Source: Plectrocnemia conspersa (taxonomy: Eukaryota; Arthropoda; Insecta; Trichoptera; Polycentropodidae). From it: DNA of 64,000 nucleotides. Position 1 is the stretch's first letter, and each line of letters opens with the position of its first letter. Location: NCBI GenBank assembly GCA_009617715.1, contig VTFK01000347.1:231954-295953 (forward strand), written 5' to 3'. The translations under genes were made by a program, and so were the position numbers. Under the pieces are notes generated by a model. That model searched no databases. It was not told where the DNA came from and worked only from the letters and a program-made list of their open reading frames with translations. This document shows positions 1-12,700 of the stretch, in pieces.

Positions 1-930
1 TGTAGGATATAAGTTATATTCTACATGCATAAAAGTTTTTATGGACACGATAAACGCTGTAGTTTTAATAAATTCGCCATTAAGCTTTTGAAAGAAATAG
101 ATTTTTTTAAATATCTCGGTCAAGTTTGTTAGCCAGCTTGATCCGCCATCTAGTTTCAAAATGGCGGCTATTAAAAAACCGTAACTTAATAAAACAGTAA
201 AATCAATCAAAAAACGAAAATTAAATTTAAAAAAATATACATATATACAGTTTTGAAGGACTAATTAAAAATTAAAAATCGTTGCTTTGTTAAAAAAAAT
301 CTAGAAAGGGAAACCGCTCAACAATAATAAAAATTGATTTTTATTGAGTTAAAATTTAATTTTAATTTTTAAAAATATTTTTTCTTATTGTTATATCATA
401 TACATAAGATATAACGGTTTTTGAGGACACGATAGCTGCCGTAATTTAAATCAATTTGCCATGAAACATTTCTAAAAAATTGATCTTTTTAATATTTCGG
501 CCAAGATTGACCATTTTATTTAAAAATAGCGGTTATTAAAAAAATTGTAACTGTATATAAAATCACAAATTACAATTAAAAAATTAGTGGTTTTTAAAAA
601 CTCGATCTAGCTTAGGTTTGATAGCCATACTAATTCGTCATCTAGTTTCAAAATTTTGGCAGTTAAGAAATTGTAACTTTGTTTAAAAATATTTGAAAAA
701 AATTTAAAAAGGCACAAATGTTTTACAGTAGAAATTGCAACAATTTTTTTATCATACATAATATCTATTAATATATAGTATGTGGGACATAGCGATTTTT
801 GTAACCACGAGAACTGCCGTAGTTTTAATCAAATTGCAAATTTTTCAAAACTGTTCCGTTATAAATATATCGATTAAGTACGTTAACCAAAAAAAATGTA
901 ACTATGTAAAAAAACGTTCTAAAAAAAATA
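1..930. repeat. degenerate repeat array, 'CGCCAT...ATGGCGG' family
   Basis: Several diverged copies of the same block follow one another. Each has 'gacacgata..ctg.cgtagtttta', then a 'cgccatctagtttcaaaatggcgg' type core, then 'ttaaaaaa..gtaactt'. Copies start near 45, 420, 590 and 795. A related pair lies at 52095-52500. Spacing is irregular and identity modest, so this is an old dispersed or satellite-like repeat and not a clean tandem array. The family was not recognised and no coding potential was seen. Confidence 0.6.
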
Positions 931-3900
931 TTTAAATTAAATGCTTTTATTTAATATCAATATTTTTAGTATAATTCGTATTTTAAATAAAAAAATATAT
1001 AATTTTTTTAATAATATAAAATATGTTGAGCAGGTTTTAAATATATTTTAATAATAAAAAAAGCACCTTTATATTTTAAAAATGCACATTTGCTAGTGGG
1101 CGGGTAAAAATAAGTAAAAACTCAGATCACTCTTTGCGAGGCATGCGATCTTAATACTATGTCGTATTTTTATACAACGCAATATATTATCATACTCGAC
1201 AGAATTTACCTATAAAGATGAGCCCTATACTCGTAAAATTATATAATTGTATTATTTTATATAATCAAAGGAATTAATAGAACTGCCTATTTTATAAAAG
1301 TAAAAGTGTTGTAAAAATACATTGTAAAAGTAAATATACGCACAACTATTAATGTATTTTTATGTAATTACGCTTAACTATTTTAAGATTCAGTACTATG
1401 AAATTTCTTTCATAGCTTTACTTCAATACACCGCCACTGAAATGTATGTATATTATTGTGTGGCCTTACGCTAATCTTATCAACTGTGTTAGATAAATAA
1501 TTAAACAGTAATTCGATGAACGCGTAATATAAATAATAAAACATGTATAATACTAGATTTAAGTGTAAATATTGATCAGGTAAGAAAACAATAAAAAATA
1601 ATATGCAATTCATATTATTTATTTGACTAAATGCCATCCAAATTTTAATTTTGTCATGAATTACGTAAGAGTTATATTAATTAATCTTTATTTACTTATT
1701 TAATTTAATATTAAGTTGCTCTAAAATATTGTTGTTTCAATCAAATTAAAATTAAGCCAAATTTATTGCGTCATACGCTGAAGGTTCAATGTTTTAATTT
1801 TCCTAATTACTTATCACCATGGAGTCGTAGTGTAACGGATTATAATTTTTCCAAGAATTTCTCCAAACATAGATAGCCTTAAATAATAAATAGAACGAGT
1901 TGTTCTCGAAATAATCTCTATAAATGAACAAAAACACACCCATAGATCCATAAATACAAACCACTAAATACGAGTTGGTTAATTCTATGAATTAACGCAA
2001 ACCTTAACTTTAATTTATCCGGAAGGGTTTTAAACTCTATTTTATTACCGAATACAAATTAATATACAACAATTATATAACCAATGTGATAATACTGTAT
2101 AATATATAAAGTTTTGAAGGCAAATATGATTATTAGTAATGCATTAAATAAAAATCAAGCATATTTCTATTCCTCGTACAATATCTGCTTCATGCGCATA
2201 GAACGAATTTCTGTAACGGATTCTTGTTCATGGTGTACATATACAACTGGCAACGTTTACATTGTAGATAATGAAGATTCCATAGATGAGCTATCTTTGT
2301 TTGACAATCTCCAACGGCGAAACAATTCCAAGAGCGTACAGGTAGAAACATGAATGATTTTCTTTAAAAAAAAAACAATGATAATTTTGGCACATCCGCC
2401 ATAGAAGTTTTTTACTCAAGCACAAGACAGGTAAATTTTGACCATGACAAAACTTGATTGAAACAACAAAGCAATGCGTATCATTAAACAACGTTCAGTT
2501 TCCTCCGATGTTAGATCTAGATAAATAGCGAAAGTGTAGTTAGTTCTAACTAGTAAAGATTTCAAACAACTTAGTGATTGATAGAATTACCCTCGCTAAC
2601 GTTCCTATAAACTATATCGATATCATCGATGTAAATATTGACTATTTATTAATTTTTGTAACAGCTAAAAAACATCATGTTGGAAACCGTTGTTTCATAA
2701 TTGGGATGCGAATACTGTATATTGATTTTTTTATCAAATATAGCTACCGATTAAATTTTGTAATAATAAACACAAAAAACTCAATATATTTAATTGCTTG
2801 AGTGCAAATATACATTGTATTGAATATACCTACATGCGTAATATTTTTTTTATCATTTTATATTTACTTATATTTCATACTATAACACAAATATGTACAT
2901 GCATATTTATGATAAGCAAAACATTTCTTTAAAATAGTTTTCAAACTTTTAAACTAATAATCAAACAACAATTTTAGTTAAAAAGTAAGTCAGATTTAAA
3001 CAGAGTCTTAATTTGTTATATTTGTTCACTTGAACACAATAAATTAAATCACTAATATAATATAAGAATCATTCTAAAATAATATGTTTTAAGTTAGATA
3101 GATTTAATAAGTTTACATAGATAACCACAAATATATAAAAATATAAAACATTATATATTGAAAGTAAATATATTAATTTATAATAATTTATAAAATACAA
3201 TACTAATATAATCAATTGCCATGATGCATTAAGATGATTATGAGCAGTTCAAAAATATTTATGATCAAATTAATACATTTTAAATTATAATTTTATAGGT
3301 ATAATGTAAATAAAGAAAACTTTCAGTAAGATTAGACTTTCTTTTAGATAGTCTTTGTTTTAATTTTAAGAAATAATATTTAATTTTAAAAATATTATTA
3401 AAGAAAAATACATGTGTGCTAAAAACTTTTTATCACTTACACTTTTAATGCACTGTAAATTCTAAATGGCCCAAAAACGAGAAAAAAGGGTCCAAATATT
3501 TTTACTTATTAGTATAATTAAAAAAATAAACGCGTACTAGAGGATAAAAATTACTATTAATTTAATAATCAATGATAATATTTATTATTCGAGAGTAAGT
3601 CAAATATTTTTTTAAAGAAGCGATAAAAATTTAAAACATGTAAATTAGTAACGGTATATATTAGGCATGCAACACGATGGAACAGAATATTAAAATTGCC
3701 ACCGCACTTTTACATACATAAAGTAGTTAAAGTATTGAAATTCAGCAACAAATAAACACTAGTGTAGTGTCGGCGCTCATTATTTTTTAAACTTTATCAG
3801 CCCACCTCCCCTCCCTTCCACATACATATACTTCCAAACTTTTGCAAAACAACGATAACAAAATTTATTTTTATTTTAACAGCTTAACGTCCGAGGACTC

Positions 3901-4959
3901 GTATTCGAGTCTTGAAATAATATTGTTTAGTGGCCGTGAGCTCAGGCATGAGTCATGCGTCATACGTTTCTTTTTATTAAAAAAATATTGGGATACCATC
4001 AAGTTTGCCTCTATATAATAATCAGAGATGCTAGTATACTATTTATACGTACTATCAAATGAAAAATAAATTATATTTTACTTTCAATTTTTGTAAAAAG
4101 AGTCATCTTATCCCATTGCGACGCAATGCAATGAGACTTCGCCTTTTTGGGGCACGTGAATTTGTATATAAAAGCTATGAACCATAATTATTTAATATAA
4201 AAAATAATATTTTATGTTACATTTCTTGAACAGAAATAAATTTTAGGGTCAAACTGCTAGTTAAACATAAAACCAATCCAATAAAAAAAATCGTAACATC
4301 CCGATTGATAAAACAACAATTAACTAAGTTTTACAACCTAAAATTCTGTATGTTATTGCAAAATTAAAACGTAAAACCGTTACGGTATATGTAGATAAAT
4401 TAGATAATACATAAAAATATCTTCCATTAACATACGAACATTTTTACCGGGTGTTTGCTATTTTGAAATTTCCTCACCATTTGAGAAACCGCTATGATTA
4501 ACAGATAAGAAACCAGGGGGGAAAGACTACAATTCGGATAAATTATCCCAGTATCAGTTTATTGCCGAGATTAAGTAGAATAATTGAAAAAAATATAAGT
4601 ATTATTGCGCTTAAAAGAATCTCTAAGGAATAAAATCATGAACGAATAAATATGTATTTTTCATTCCTAATATTTTGGTAAATTGAAAATGGTTGCAATT
4701 GTTACAAACCAGTTATTTATAATTAATTAATATGTATGTTTAAATGCTTCTATAAATTTTTGTACAAACGATTTATAAAAAATATCCGTTTATAATATTA
4801 TATAATTTGCACTTACCAAATGTTTCGGCGTCCTTTTTCTGCTTACAACTGTCACGGACACATTTTTTTTCATCACTACACTTATAAACCGCACTATATC
4901 ACTATTTATATATATTTTTTTTATTTACACTTTTTTATCTATTTCAATATTTTTTTATG
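931..4959. other. AT-rich intergenic stretch, no gene seen
   Basis: Very AT-rich sequence with only short chance open frames. Short frames at 1410-1637, 2114-2353 and 2574-2801 have no recognisable domain and an AT-driven composition. A slightly GC-richer pyrimidine patch occurs near 3795-3835 and a small hairpin (GACTCG/CGAGTC) near 3897-3912. Nothing else can be supported. Confidence 0.5.
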
Positions 4960-6433
4960 TATAAAAACACAATTTCACAACTTTTGCACATGTATGCTGT
5001 ATCTTTCCTTATTCCATGTACAGAACAAGCACAACATTTCCTGCTCACATATTTCTCACAATTTTTAATTTTAATTGGCTGATGCTCTTTAGCTTATCCG
5101 AAAGCCTTTCTGGTGGATCAACAGCACGGGCACGGCAAGATGTGGTAGAAACTGATGAAATGTCTTCAGAATCGATCGACTCCGCTGAATTCTGCATCCA
5201 TCCTTTAGCCTTACTCAAAAGAAAATCTTTGACTTTAAATTTACCGTTACGATTCAAATGTTGCTAGATACTGAACGAATAAAACAATGCGTATTGAAAT
5301 AAATAAAAAAACAACATTTTTTGTTTATTCCATTGTTTTTCGAAATATTAGTAACTATGTATCGATCGGCGCGATCATATATATTTATTATAGTCCATTT
5401 TACATTGAGCCTTATATATTGTAAGGCCGATCGTTCTGGTTTTTTTCCCGTGTCTATCATTTGGCTGTTATGAAAAGTATGTATCATTCTAAAATCTCTT
5501 TCTTATTCATTTTCCAAATTTAGAAGCGTTTTACCTTTTCTGTCATGTTGCATCTGTAGGGGCCTTAATTTTATATTTTTGAGATTCTGGCAGATCCCTA
5601 TTTTTCATGTTTGCTCCACAAAGTTCTGTTTTCCGTAAAAAAAAATATTTGGAAAGTAAAACGCTATTTAAAAAATTGTCAGCATAAACACAGTGCCACT
5701 TGTCCAGGTAGTACTTTCATCGCCGTGTTTACTAATCTTCCTGCATTTTCGGTGTATAATTTGCAACTAAAAATATAACCGGTACCTGATTCACAAACCA
5801 TTATATTCAATACTCCATATTTGATTAAGTTATATCCGAAAAATAAGCCAACCTAACCATGGAATCTTTTCGGAATCCAGGAAAGATTTTGCTTTGGCTT
5901 TTTAACATGATTGAATTTGCCTATCTGTACTATTTAAAATTGTTGCATTTTAAACAAAATGCAAAAAAGTTAAAATTTGTTTAAATCTATTTTTGACATA
6001 GTTTTTCGAAATATCGGCATATTAATTATGGGGCTGTTGAACTTATGAACTATACTCATTGTAATAAATAAACTAAACAACTTTTTCAGTTCATTTACTG
6101 TCACATCGTTACATTGTGCGTTTTTTTCTATATTTTTGTATTTGTAATATGTTTGCCGATGATATAAATTTGTTTCCTAAACTATTATTGTGAATAAATC
6201 ATCGCCAATAAATAAATTTCACTATTATTGGGAAAAACTTGCTCCCGTAGAATATCTTTAAAATCTTGATAATCGCTTGTTGGAACAAATTCACTCCAGT
6301 CTTCTGGGATAATATCACTATCACACTCACCATCACTTAATGAAAGTAAATTCATCACACGCGGTCTATGCTCATGTACACTTGAATTAAAATCACTTTC
6401 ACTCATATTACAATCACTAGGGGCGTTGGACAA
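4960..6433 (-). pseudogene. decayed piggyBac-type transposase
   Basis: Reading the minus strand from 6433 to 4960 and allowing frameshifts gives an ordered set of piggyBac transposase blocks. There is an acidic serine-rich N-terminus (6185-6433), then VTVNELKKLF (about 6080), then NIMVCESGTGYIFSCKLYTE (about 5770-5825). YADNFLNSVLLSKYF follows (5663-5683 and beyond; the DN of the second catalytic box is kept), then CGANMKNRDLP. Next come RMIHTFHNSQMIDTGK and the IYDRADR region matching the third catalytic aspartate box. The C-terminus has KVKDFLLSKAKGWM and a cysteine-rich tail RKCCACSVHGIRKDTAYMC (about 4985-5055). At least three frameshifts and several stops break it, and the first catalytic aspartate box was not found. 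Family knowledge: piggyBac enzymes cut and paste at TTAA using a DDD triad and a C-terminal zinc-binding domain. This copy cannot be active. Terminal repeats and the TTAA duplication were not located. Confidence 0.85.
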
Positions 6434-7034
6434 AGCGTCTTAAAATTTCCAAGAACTCATTCGTCCATTTTTGGGTGATTGAAAATTTTTTTTTGAATTA
6501 AAATCACAATCACAAAGATCATTGAGAGAAGAAAAATTTTCGCAATACATTTCGATCGATAGTTCAGAAGACACGAAATATACTGCATTTCTTCGAATAT
6601 AGAATGCATTTTTTCCCGAATTCGAAGTGCATCGTATACTCAAACTGTATTTATGCGAATTTACTAAAAAATATAATTGTTTGCCATTATTCTGCGAAAT
6701 CTCCCAGCCACCAAGCAAAGTTTGGCATAAAAAATATAATTTTGTTCATGAGTTTCGAAATTACTCTTGAAAAAGTGCCCGAGCCCACTGCATATGAACG
6801 TTCAATACGCATGTCTGTCATCATACTGAAAGTTCAACGCAAGTGTATTAGTGGACTACAAATTTCTGTAGCATTCTGTACATCAAGTAATATCATCAAA
6901 TTATTTTACAAAATATCTGAATAATACAAATGAAATAACATCACTTCTAGATTGCACGATATTAGTCTAAGTTGCTTAATACCTGAAAGACCTAGATTTT
7001 AACTCTATATGGACCCTATTATTTTTCAATTTCT
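6434..7034. other. flank of the piggyBac relic, no clear gene
   Basis: A 92-residue minus-strand open frame (6440-6718) sits just upstream of the transposase N-terminus. It is separated from it by one stop and may be an extension of that N-terminal acidic region or the 5' part of the element. It contains no recognisable domain. No other feature was seen. Confidence 0.4.
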
Positions 7035-7165
7035 ATAATATTTTTGAGATCAGAATTAGTGAATAAAATCGGAATTATATAAATATAATTCCGATTGATC
7101 ATCACAGATTTAGTTTTCCTAGATTTTCTTAATCTCACAGATGAAATTGCAGTATAATAATATCT
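7035..7165. repeat. dispersed repeat, copy 1 (other copy about 46850-46935)
   Basis: The order 'gagatc.gaattagtga', 'aatcacagatt.agtttt', 'ttttcctaa' and 'atattgcagtat/atattgcatt' is shared with 46850-46935. This copy also contains a palindrome 'atcggaattatat..ataattccgat' near 7069-7095. It is old and diverged and the family is unknown. Confidence 0.45.
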
Positions 7166-7194
7166 ATTGATTGCCAGTTGTAATTATAGTTTGT

Positions 7195-7310
7195 TATTAA
7201 TATAGTATATGTCACTGATTTATAAACTTTGATTTTAGTTGATGATTATGTTTGCCACATTGTAGTACATTAGGCTAACGTATGTTATGTTGAGTCGTAG
7301 ATTAACGCAT
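7195..7310 (+). repeat. diverged SINE 3' tail copy
   Basis: Contains 'aatatagtatatgtcactgatt' and 'acattaggctaacgtatgttatgttgagtcgtagatt'. These line up with the SINE tails at 11095-11249 and 40255-40424 ('gcattaggcttacgcctgtcaggttacagcggaagattta'). It is the most diverged of the three copies. Confidence 0.5.
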
Positions 7311-10300
7311 TGTAACATCCATTATGTTTTACAGTTCCAATGAGTATATGTTAGTTTTGGTAAATTGATGCCTTCCAGGAACATTTACAGTTTCCAAGGA
7401 AGAATCGTTACTAGCTATAAAATCTGATGTCATTAAAACATACACATATAGAATAAATAACATACACAACCCATCCGGGGGAAAGACTATGTTGGCTCTC
7501 TAGTGTTCATTTTAGAGCACGACATGCCCAAAGAGAGCACTGATTTACACCTGAGACTAAGGCTTCGGGCAGTTTAATAGTTACATACGGCTCAGGAGTT
7601 TCAGTGCATTAGCAACTACACTGAGCGGACTGAGACTAAGCCTAACCCCCTACCTGGGCTGTCGCGAGTGACGCGAGTAATCGGCTAAACTCGCGCGATA
7701 CTATTGATGGTCTCCAGAATGACTAAGTAACTTAATGAGACAAAGAAGTAGCATTCAGTTGCACTCCGCGTCCATAAGATTTCCACTAAAATGTCTCCTA
7801 AATAAATATTTAGGCCTAAAAAAGGAGGCAAGAAATTTTAATTGATTTACCTTGATTGTCTCAAACATATTTAAAATAGGCGATGGCAATAAAAATGTTG
7901 AAGTACGACATTAGGGTTTGGCAGACCTTGCACGAGTGGCTACTATTTCTGTATTAAATTCATGTATTAAACACCATAGAGACTATACATATATAAAGGT
8001 GCATTCAGTTTTTGAAGGAATAAACCCAGAGAATAAAATAAATATTTATTCAAAGCGCTATTTTAGTTAATTAGAATAACTTTTAAAAGCCCCATAATCA
8101 AATAAGACAAACGTGATTTTTTAACTACAGTTTGAACGGTTTTAAATTATTTGATAATGTTTGCATATTTAATTTACAAGTATGTGGTTTTAACAGCGCA
8201 CTCGTGAAGTTCATAATTCCCGCAGCAGAATCGAACTTTAATTGAAATTATTTTTAATGTCAATAAAATTGCTAGATATTGAATTACTATTACACACACG
8301 CCGTTAACGCCTGTTTTAATAAAAAAATGGCAATATTGCCACTGAGTAAGTACACACAGTTTACAGACAAATTGATCTGATTGAAACGGATGGATATCTC
8401 AAATATGTCGTCTATCGAAACACCATCGTTCCCGGGTTGATAGAAAAAAAACAATCAAGGGTCGTTTCGCTACCCCTAACGCGCCTCGTTCCCCATTCGT
8501 GTTGGGATCATCAACCCCCAACATCCCGCATAATGCCATTTATTAAATTGCATCCGAGCCGTTGCCAAACGAGCTAAATTCCTAACTACATATAAAAATT
8601 TAGCTTAAAATCTCAAACGCCGAACGAGTCAACAATATGCGAAAGGTTCAAAACGACTGGCCGACAAAAGGTAGACCTTTTTTTTCTTCCTCCTTCTGAC
8701 ATATTACTTCGGAGGGGTCGCTCCTCGCTCACCCCTGGAATCCGATATACACGAAACGATGGTGAATAGCCGGCGTTTTCACACAAATAACTCTCGTTAT
8801 AACAATCGAAAAATATTTAAGGACTCTAAAACAGCAATTTTATTATACATATTTTACAACTCAATCGACTCAAAATCAGCATTACGCCTAAAACGCGCGC
8901 CTCCAATAAATCAAAACCAATTAAAATGCTAATTGATTACATTACATAATAATTATAAAGTTACTCCAAAGGTAAAAATCGATAGGAAATTATCATTAAA
9001 ACTATATTCATTCAAATGAATCAAACTCAATTATGTATATATATATATATAAGATACATTTATATATGTATTAAATATATATAAAAATATAATAGAGATG
9101 ACAAGAAAATCCGTAGTAGCATTCTACATATAAAAATATATAATTCAATTTAAAAAATGATGCCACATAAGTACTTATGCATTTTAATAAATAGTAAAAC
9201 TTCAGACACAAACTATAACTTCAGATTCTTATTTTTACCTAGCCTTGCTTTCCTTACCAATATCAATAAAAACCCTAATGAATTTAAAAAAAGGGAACTT
9301 GAAGAAGTTCAGGCACAATTTTATTTTAAAAAATATGATAAGTAGAATCGCGTATTAAGTTGAACATAAGCATCGTTTTATTAAGAGGTTTTTTAATAAT
9401 AAGAAGATTTGCACCATTTTCAATTTATCTTTCTTAAATAGCTCAGTGCCTCCCAAGCTAAATTCGTATGTATGTAAACGAACACGCTTCGTATATAAAG
9501 GTTACAGTACGTATAACACATACATACATATATTAAGGTATCGATTTTAGACCGTGTCCGTATTTCAAAGAATTAATGGAGTGCTTCGTGACTGTTGACA
9601 ATTGATCATGATATTGTTAACGCCGGGTTGACCTAAAACAGTAAATTTTATTTGTACACTTGCGTTATTTATACATATGATATTCACAAAAAATAATAAT
9701 TTATGTTTACTAGTATATATCGAATACTTATTAGTGACGATTTGTCACCGTGGGAATCACTGGTGTAAATTTAACATGTAAATTGATTCATGAGCGCAAA
9801 TTGATGTACCAATCAAATTATTCTCAGAAATGTAATCTGTCAGCACTTGATGCACATATTCACACTTTAACATAATAATACCAGTGATTATTGTGTGCAA
9901 CTAAAGATTAACGTTTAAAACTTACGTTATTAATTATAATGTAATTTTATATTAATATATTAAATAATTCTATTGCCATAAAATTTATAATTATTTAAGA
10001 AAATAAAAGCGAACATCATTTATCAATGTTTAATACAAAACTTGAAGGTTTAGTATTTAACATTTAATTAAAAATATAGTTCAACTATATTAAATTCTAA
10101 CTTTGTTATTATTTCGCGTGAATAACATTAATTAATTATGATGTAATATGCGTTGATACTCAAAACATGAATAATTAATTATGCTCTCAGGATACACTTG
10201 TTCTAAAGCATTCTCATATTTTTAGCATGTTACATAGTAAACATTGTATGGTTGAAATAATTTTAATAATGCACAATAAAATGCGTATATAAATAAAATA

Positions 10301-11094
10301 CAATATCATAATATTATTAATAAAATTGTATATGAATCACTTAAAATAAAGTGCTTTCTCAATACCTGTTTTGTTTATATATGAGTCAACTATCTATTTT
10401 ATTACTTGATGTGACAAATAAACAAAATAAAGAAATGGATCATGTATAATAATGTACTAAGTTCTATTTTTAAAAATAAGTCCAAATGTGTTTCTCTAAA
10501 TATAGTTGTTAAAATTAAATTAAAAAACTAAATATATTTTTATGAGTGATACTTTATTGTAAATACATTTATGTATTACATAATTCTTACACAAATTTAT
10601 AATTAAGTGAGATATAAAATCTCAAAACACATTTAACTTTCTGATTCTGTGTTATAACAGTTCTCGAGCAATGTGTGTTAATTTGAATGATCGAAACTTA
10701 CCTAGGGTTATATTAAATAATTTTGCGATTCTGCTCAAGGACTGTTTCAAAGACATTTATATAAAACCCTTGCCTCTACATTTTAATAATGAACAAGAGA
10801 ACAAGGTGAACGTCAAATACATCTGGACTCAAATTTACTAAACATATTGCGAAACTCAGGTCCAAAGGGCTTCCTGCCATTGCGACCTGATTTTCAGTAG
10901 CATTATAAAAACTACCTTTTTGTTCTTGCACCTAATCTTAAATTTAAGGATAAACATAAAATTCTCAAGCGCATCTTACTTTAGAGGCATAAATAAATTA
11001 ATCAGCGTATTAGCTCTAAGTTCTTATTTACATAAATAGCCTTTAATCTGTGTATTTTTTTATTTTTAAATCTTCAGTTTTATATTTATAATTA
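7311..11094. other. intergenic, GC-richer blocks at 7470-7760 and 8400-8780, no gene seen
   Basis: Block 7470-7760 is GC-richer than its surroundings and begins with 'ccatccgggggaaagacta'; a similar 'ccaggggggaaagactac' is at 4513. It looks like a fragment of an unidentified repeat. Block 8400-8780 is CpG-containing single-copy-looking sequence. A (TA)n run lies at 9031-9052. The 62-residue open frame at 9157-9345 is AT-driven with no domain. From 9350 to 11094 only AT-rich sequence is seen. Confidence 0.45.
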
Positions 11095-11249
11095 TTAATA
11101 TAGATGTGACCAATTCCTAGATTTTAAGACTGGTGGTTAATACTTACATGTTTCATTATGTCTGATTGACATCAGTTGGTACAGATTTGCCCGTTGTAAC
11201 GCATTAGGCTTACGCCTGTCAGGTTACAGCGGAAGATTTAATAAAAAAA
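11095..11249 (+). repeat. 5'-truncated SINE (tail only)
   Basis: The sequence 'tagatgtgaccaattcctag...gactggtgg', then 'ctgattgacatcagttggtacagatt', 'gttgtaacgcattaggcttacgcctgtcaggttacagcggaag' and a 'atttaataaaa' tail matches 40255-40424 closely. The tRNA-derived head found in the 40-kb copy is missing here. The element is non-coding and would depend on a partner LINE for movement. Confidence 0.7.
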
Positions 11250-11765
11250 TAGGTTAGATTTGAGCTTGAACGTGTCGCAACTGTCAAATTGAGTTTCATA
11301 GACATTTTAGAACAGCATACTAGCGCTTATATGTTAAATTATATTTTTGCTAGTAGAAATATATATCTATTGGTGAAAACGTATTTGGACTTTACTAATG
11401 GAAATATAAGTTTACAAAAAAATACAAATTCACTGTAACATTTACACATCGGATGTAAATAGATATGTATTTATATTTCAACATATAGAAAAGATAAAAT
11501 CATATAATTTTACTAGCAACTATCAGATAATTTATATTTTCACTGGTAAATATATATTTCTACTGGTGAAAATGTGTTCCGAAATGAATATATTCGGGAT
11601 ACATTCCAGACTATTTTTTTTTATAGATTTTTTTTTATAGATAACCCCTTTAGAATCAGGAACGTCATTTCAGATTTTTCCAGGAGTAGCCAAAGCTGGC
11701 CAGTAGGTGGTCGTTTATTTTTAATAGTTAGATTTCATTAAATGAGATGCATTTTTCTGGCCAAA
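11250..11765 (+). repeat. 3' part of the composite foldback repeat
   Basis: Shares 'caactgtcaaattgagtttcatagacattttagaaca', repeated short motifs of the type 'cactggtaaa.atatat.tctactggtgaaaatg', then 'gaatcaggaa.gtcatt.cag' and 'gatgcatttttct', in the same order as 58010-58462 and, for its first half, 51895-52075. This copy lacks the foldback part. It directly abuts the SINE tail on its left. Confidence 0.7.
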
Positions 11766-12224
11766 TTCAAGGAGGACACACCTGGCTCTATTAAAATCAA
11801 ATTCACTGCGTCTCATTATTTTATGTAAATTACATACACTGAATATACAAGAAATTTCAAATAAAATATATTCGATTTTATTAAAAAAAAAATCGTCTGA
11901 AAATTCAGATCGAATACTTAAATTTACTGCTACTAATTTGCATTCGGTGTATATTTTCTCTCATGTCTAATATTTTTTAAACGTTCAAAAAGCAATAAAG
12001 TCAATAATAATTTGCAAACAAATTTTAACACAAACGGAGCCGCGTCAAAAAAACAATCTGTATTACCTAGAAAGTGGGTGCTTTTGTAGGCAATGTTCCA
12101 CTCCTTTTTATATGTCTAAAAAAGGCCTGAAATACATCCATATATACATCTCGAATAAATGTAGTTTAGTTCAGATTCATTATTTGAGGTTGATTTTAAC
12201 TTTTTTTATAAATATATTATTGCT

Positions 12225-12453
12225 ATGATTTTTTTTCCCCGGGAATTTTCCCCTTCACCCCCCCCCCACCTATATCGGCAGGCCTGTTCTTCTGATAAGC
12301 GACAATGGATAATAGCACATAAATTAAAACAAACATATAATATATCTTTATTTGAATTAAAGAAAATAATTTTGAATTCCCGGAGTCTGTTCTCCTTGAG
12401 GGGGCTCCGTGAATTTGTCTCCTCTCCCCTCCCCCCGCCTCTCGGCAGGCCTA
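12225..12453. repeat. C-rich tandem duplication (about 190 bp period)
   Basis: Two related blocks occur: 'ccgggaattttccccttc...ccacctatatcggcaggcct' (12238-12285) and 'ccgtgaatttgtctcctctcccct...gcctctcggcaggcct' (12407-12452). Each carries a poly-C stretch followed by CGGCAGGCCT. The second runs straight into the LINE fragment on the opposite strand. The role is unknown. Confidence 0.5.
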
Positions 12454-12700
12454 ATCGTCAGCGTACATAGATATACGCGGATTTTGGAATATCGTTCGTA
12501 TACAAAATAAAGAGGAACGGTCCCAGAAAATTTCCCTGAAGAACTCCAGCTGGAATTGTTGTAAATCTTTGAAATAGATTTATTTCTTTGGATTAGTTTA
12601 TCTACATTAAATTTCCGCGAAAGCTTAGTTTAAACATTTTTAAGTAGTTTGTTTACATACATATCTTTTTAGATCAGTAATATTATAAATCCATAAAAAT
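12454..12700 (-). pseudogene. LINE reverse-transcriptase fragment (palm motifs)
   Basis: On the minus strand the translation reads IPAGVLQGNFLGPFLFILYT then NDIPKSAYIYV, followed after a one-base frame change by YADD (12454-12465). This is the signature order of non-LTR retrotransposon reverse transcriptases (G-PQG-LGP-LF-LY-NDIP ... YADD). Upstream on the same strand, MFKLSFRGNLM...INLFQRFTT fits the preceding segment but contains stops. GVLQG lies at 12533-12547. The PQ of the canonical box is LQ and the frame is broken, so the copy is dead. It looks most like the jockey/CR1 side of the LINE tree, judged by eye only. Confidence 0.75.
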
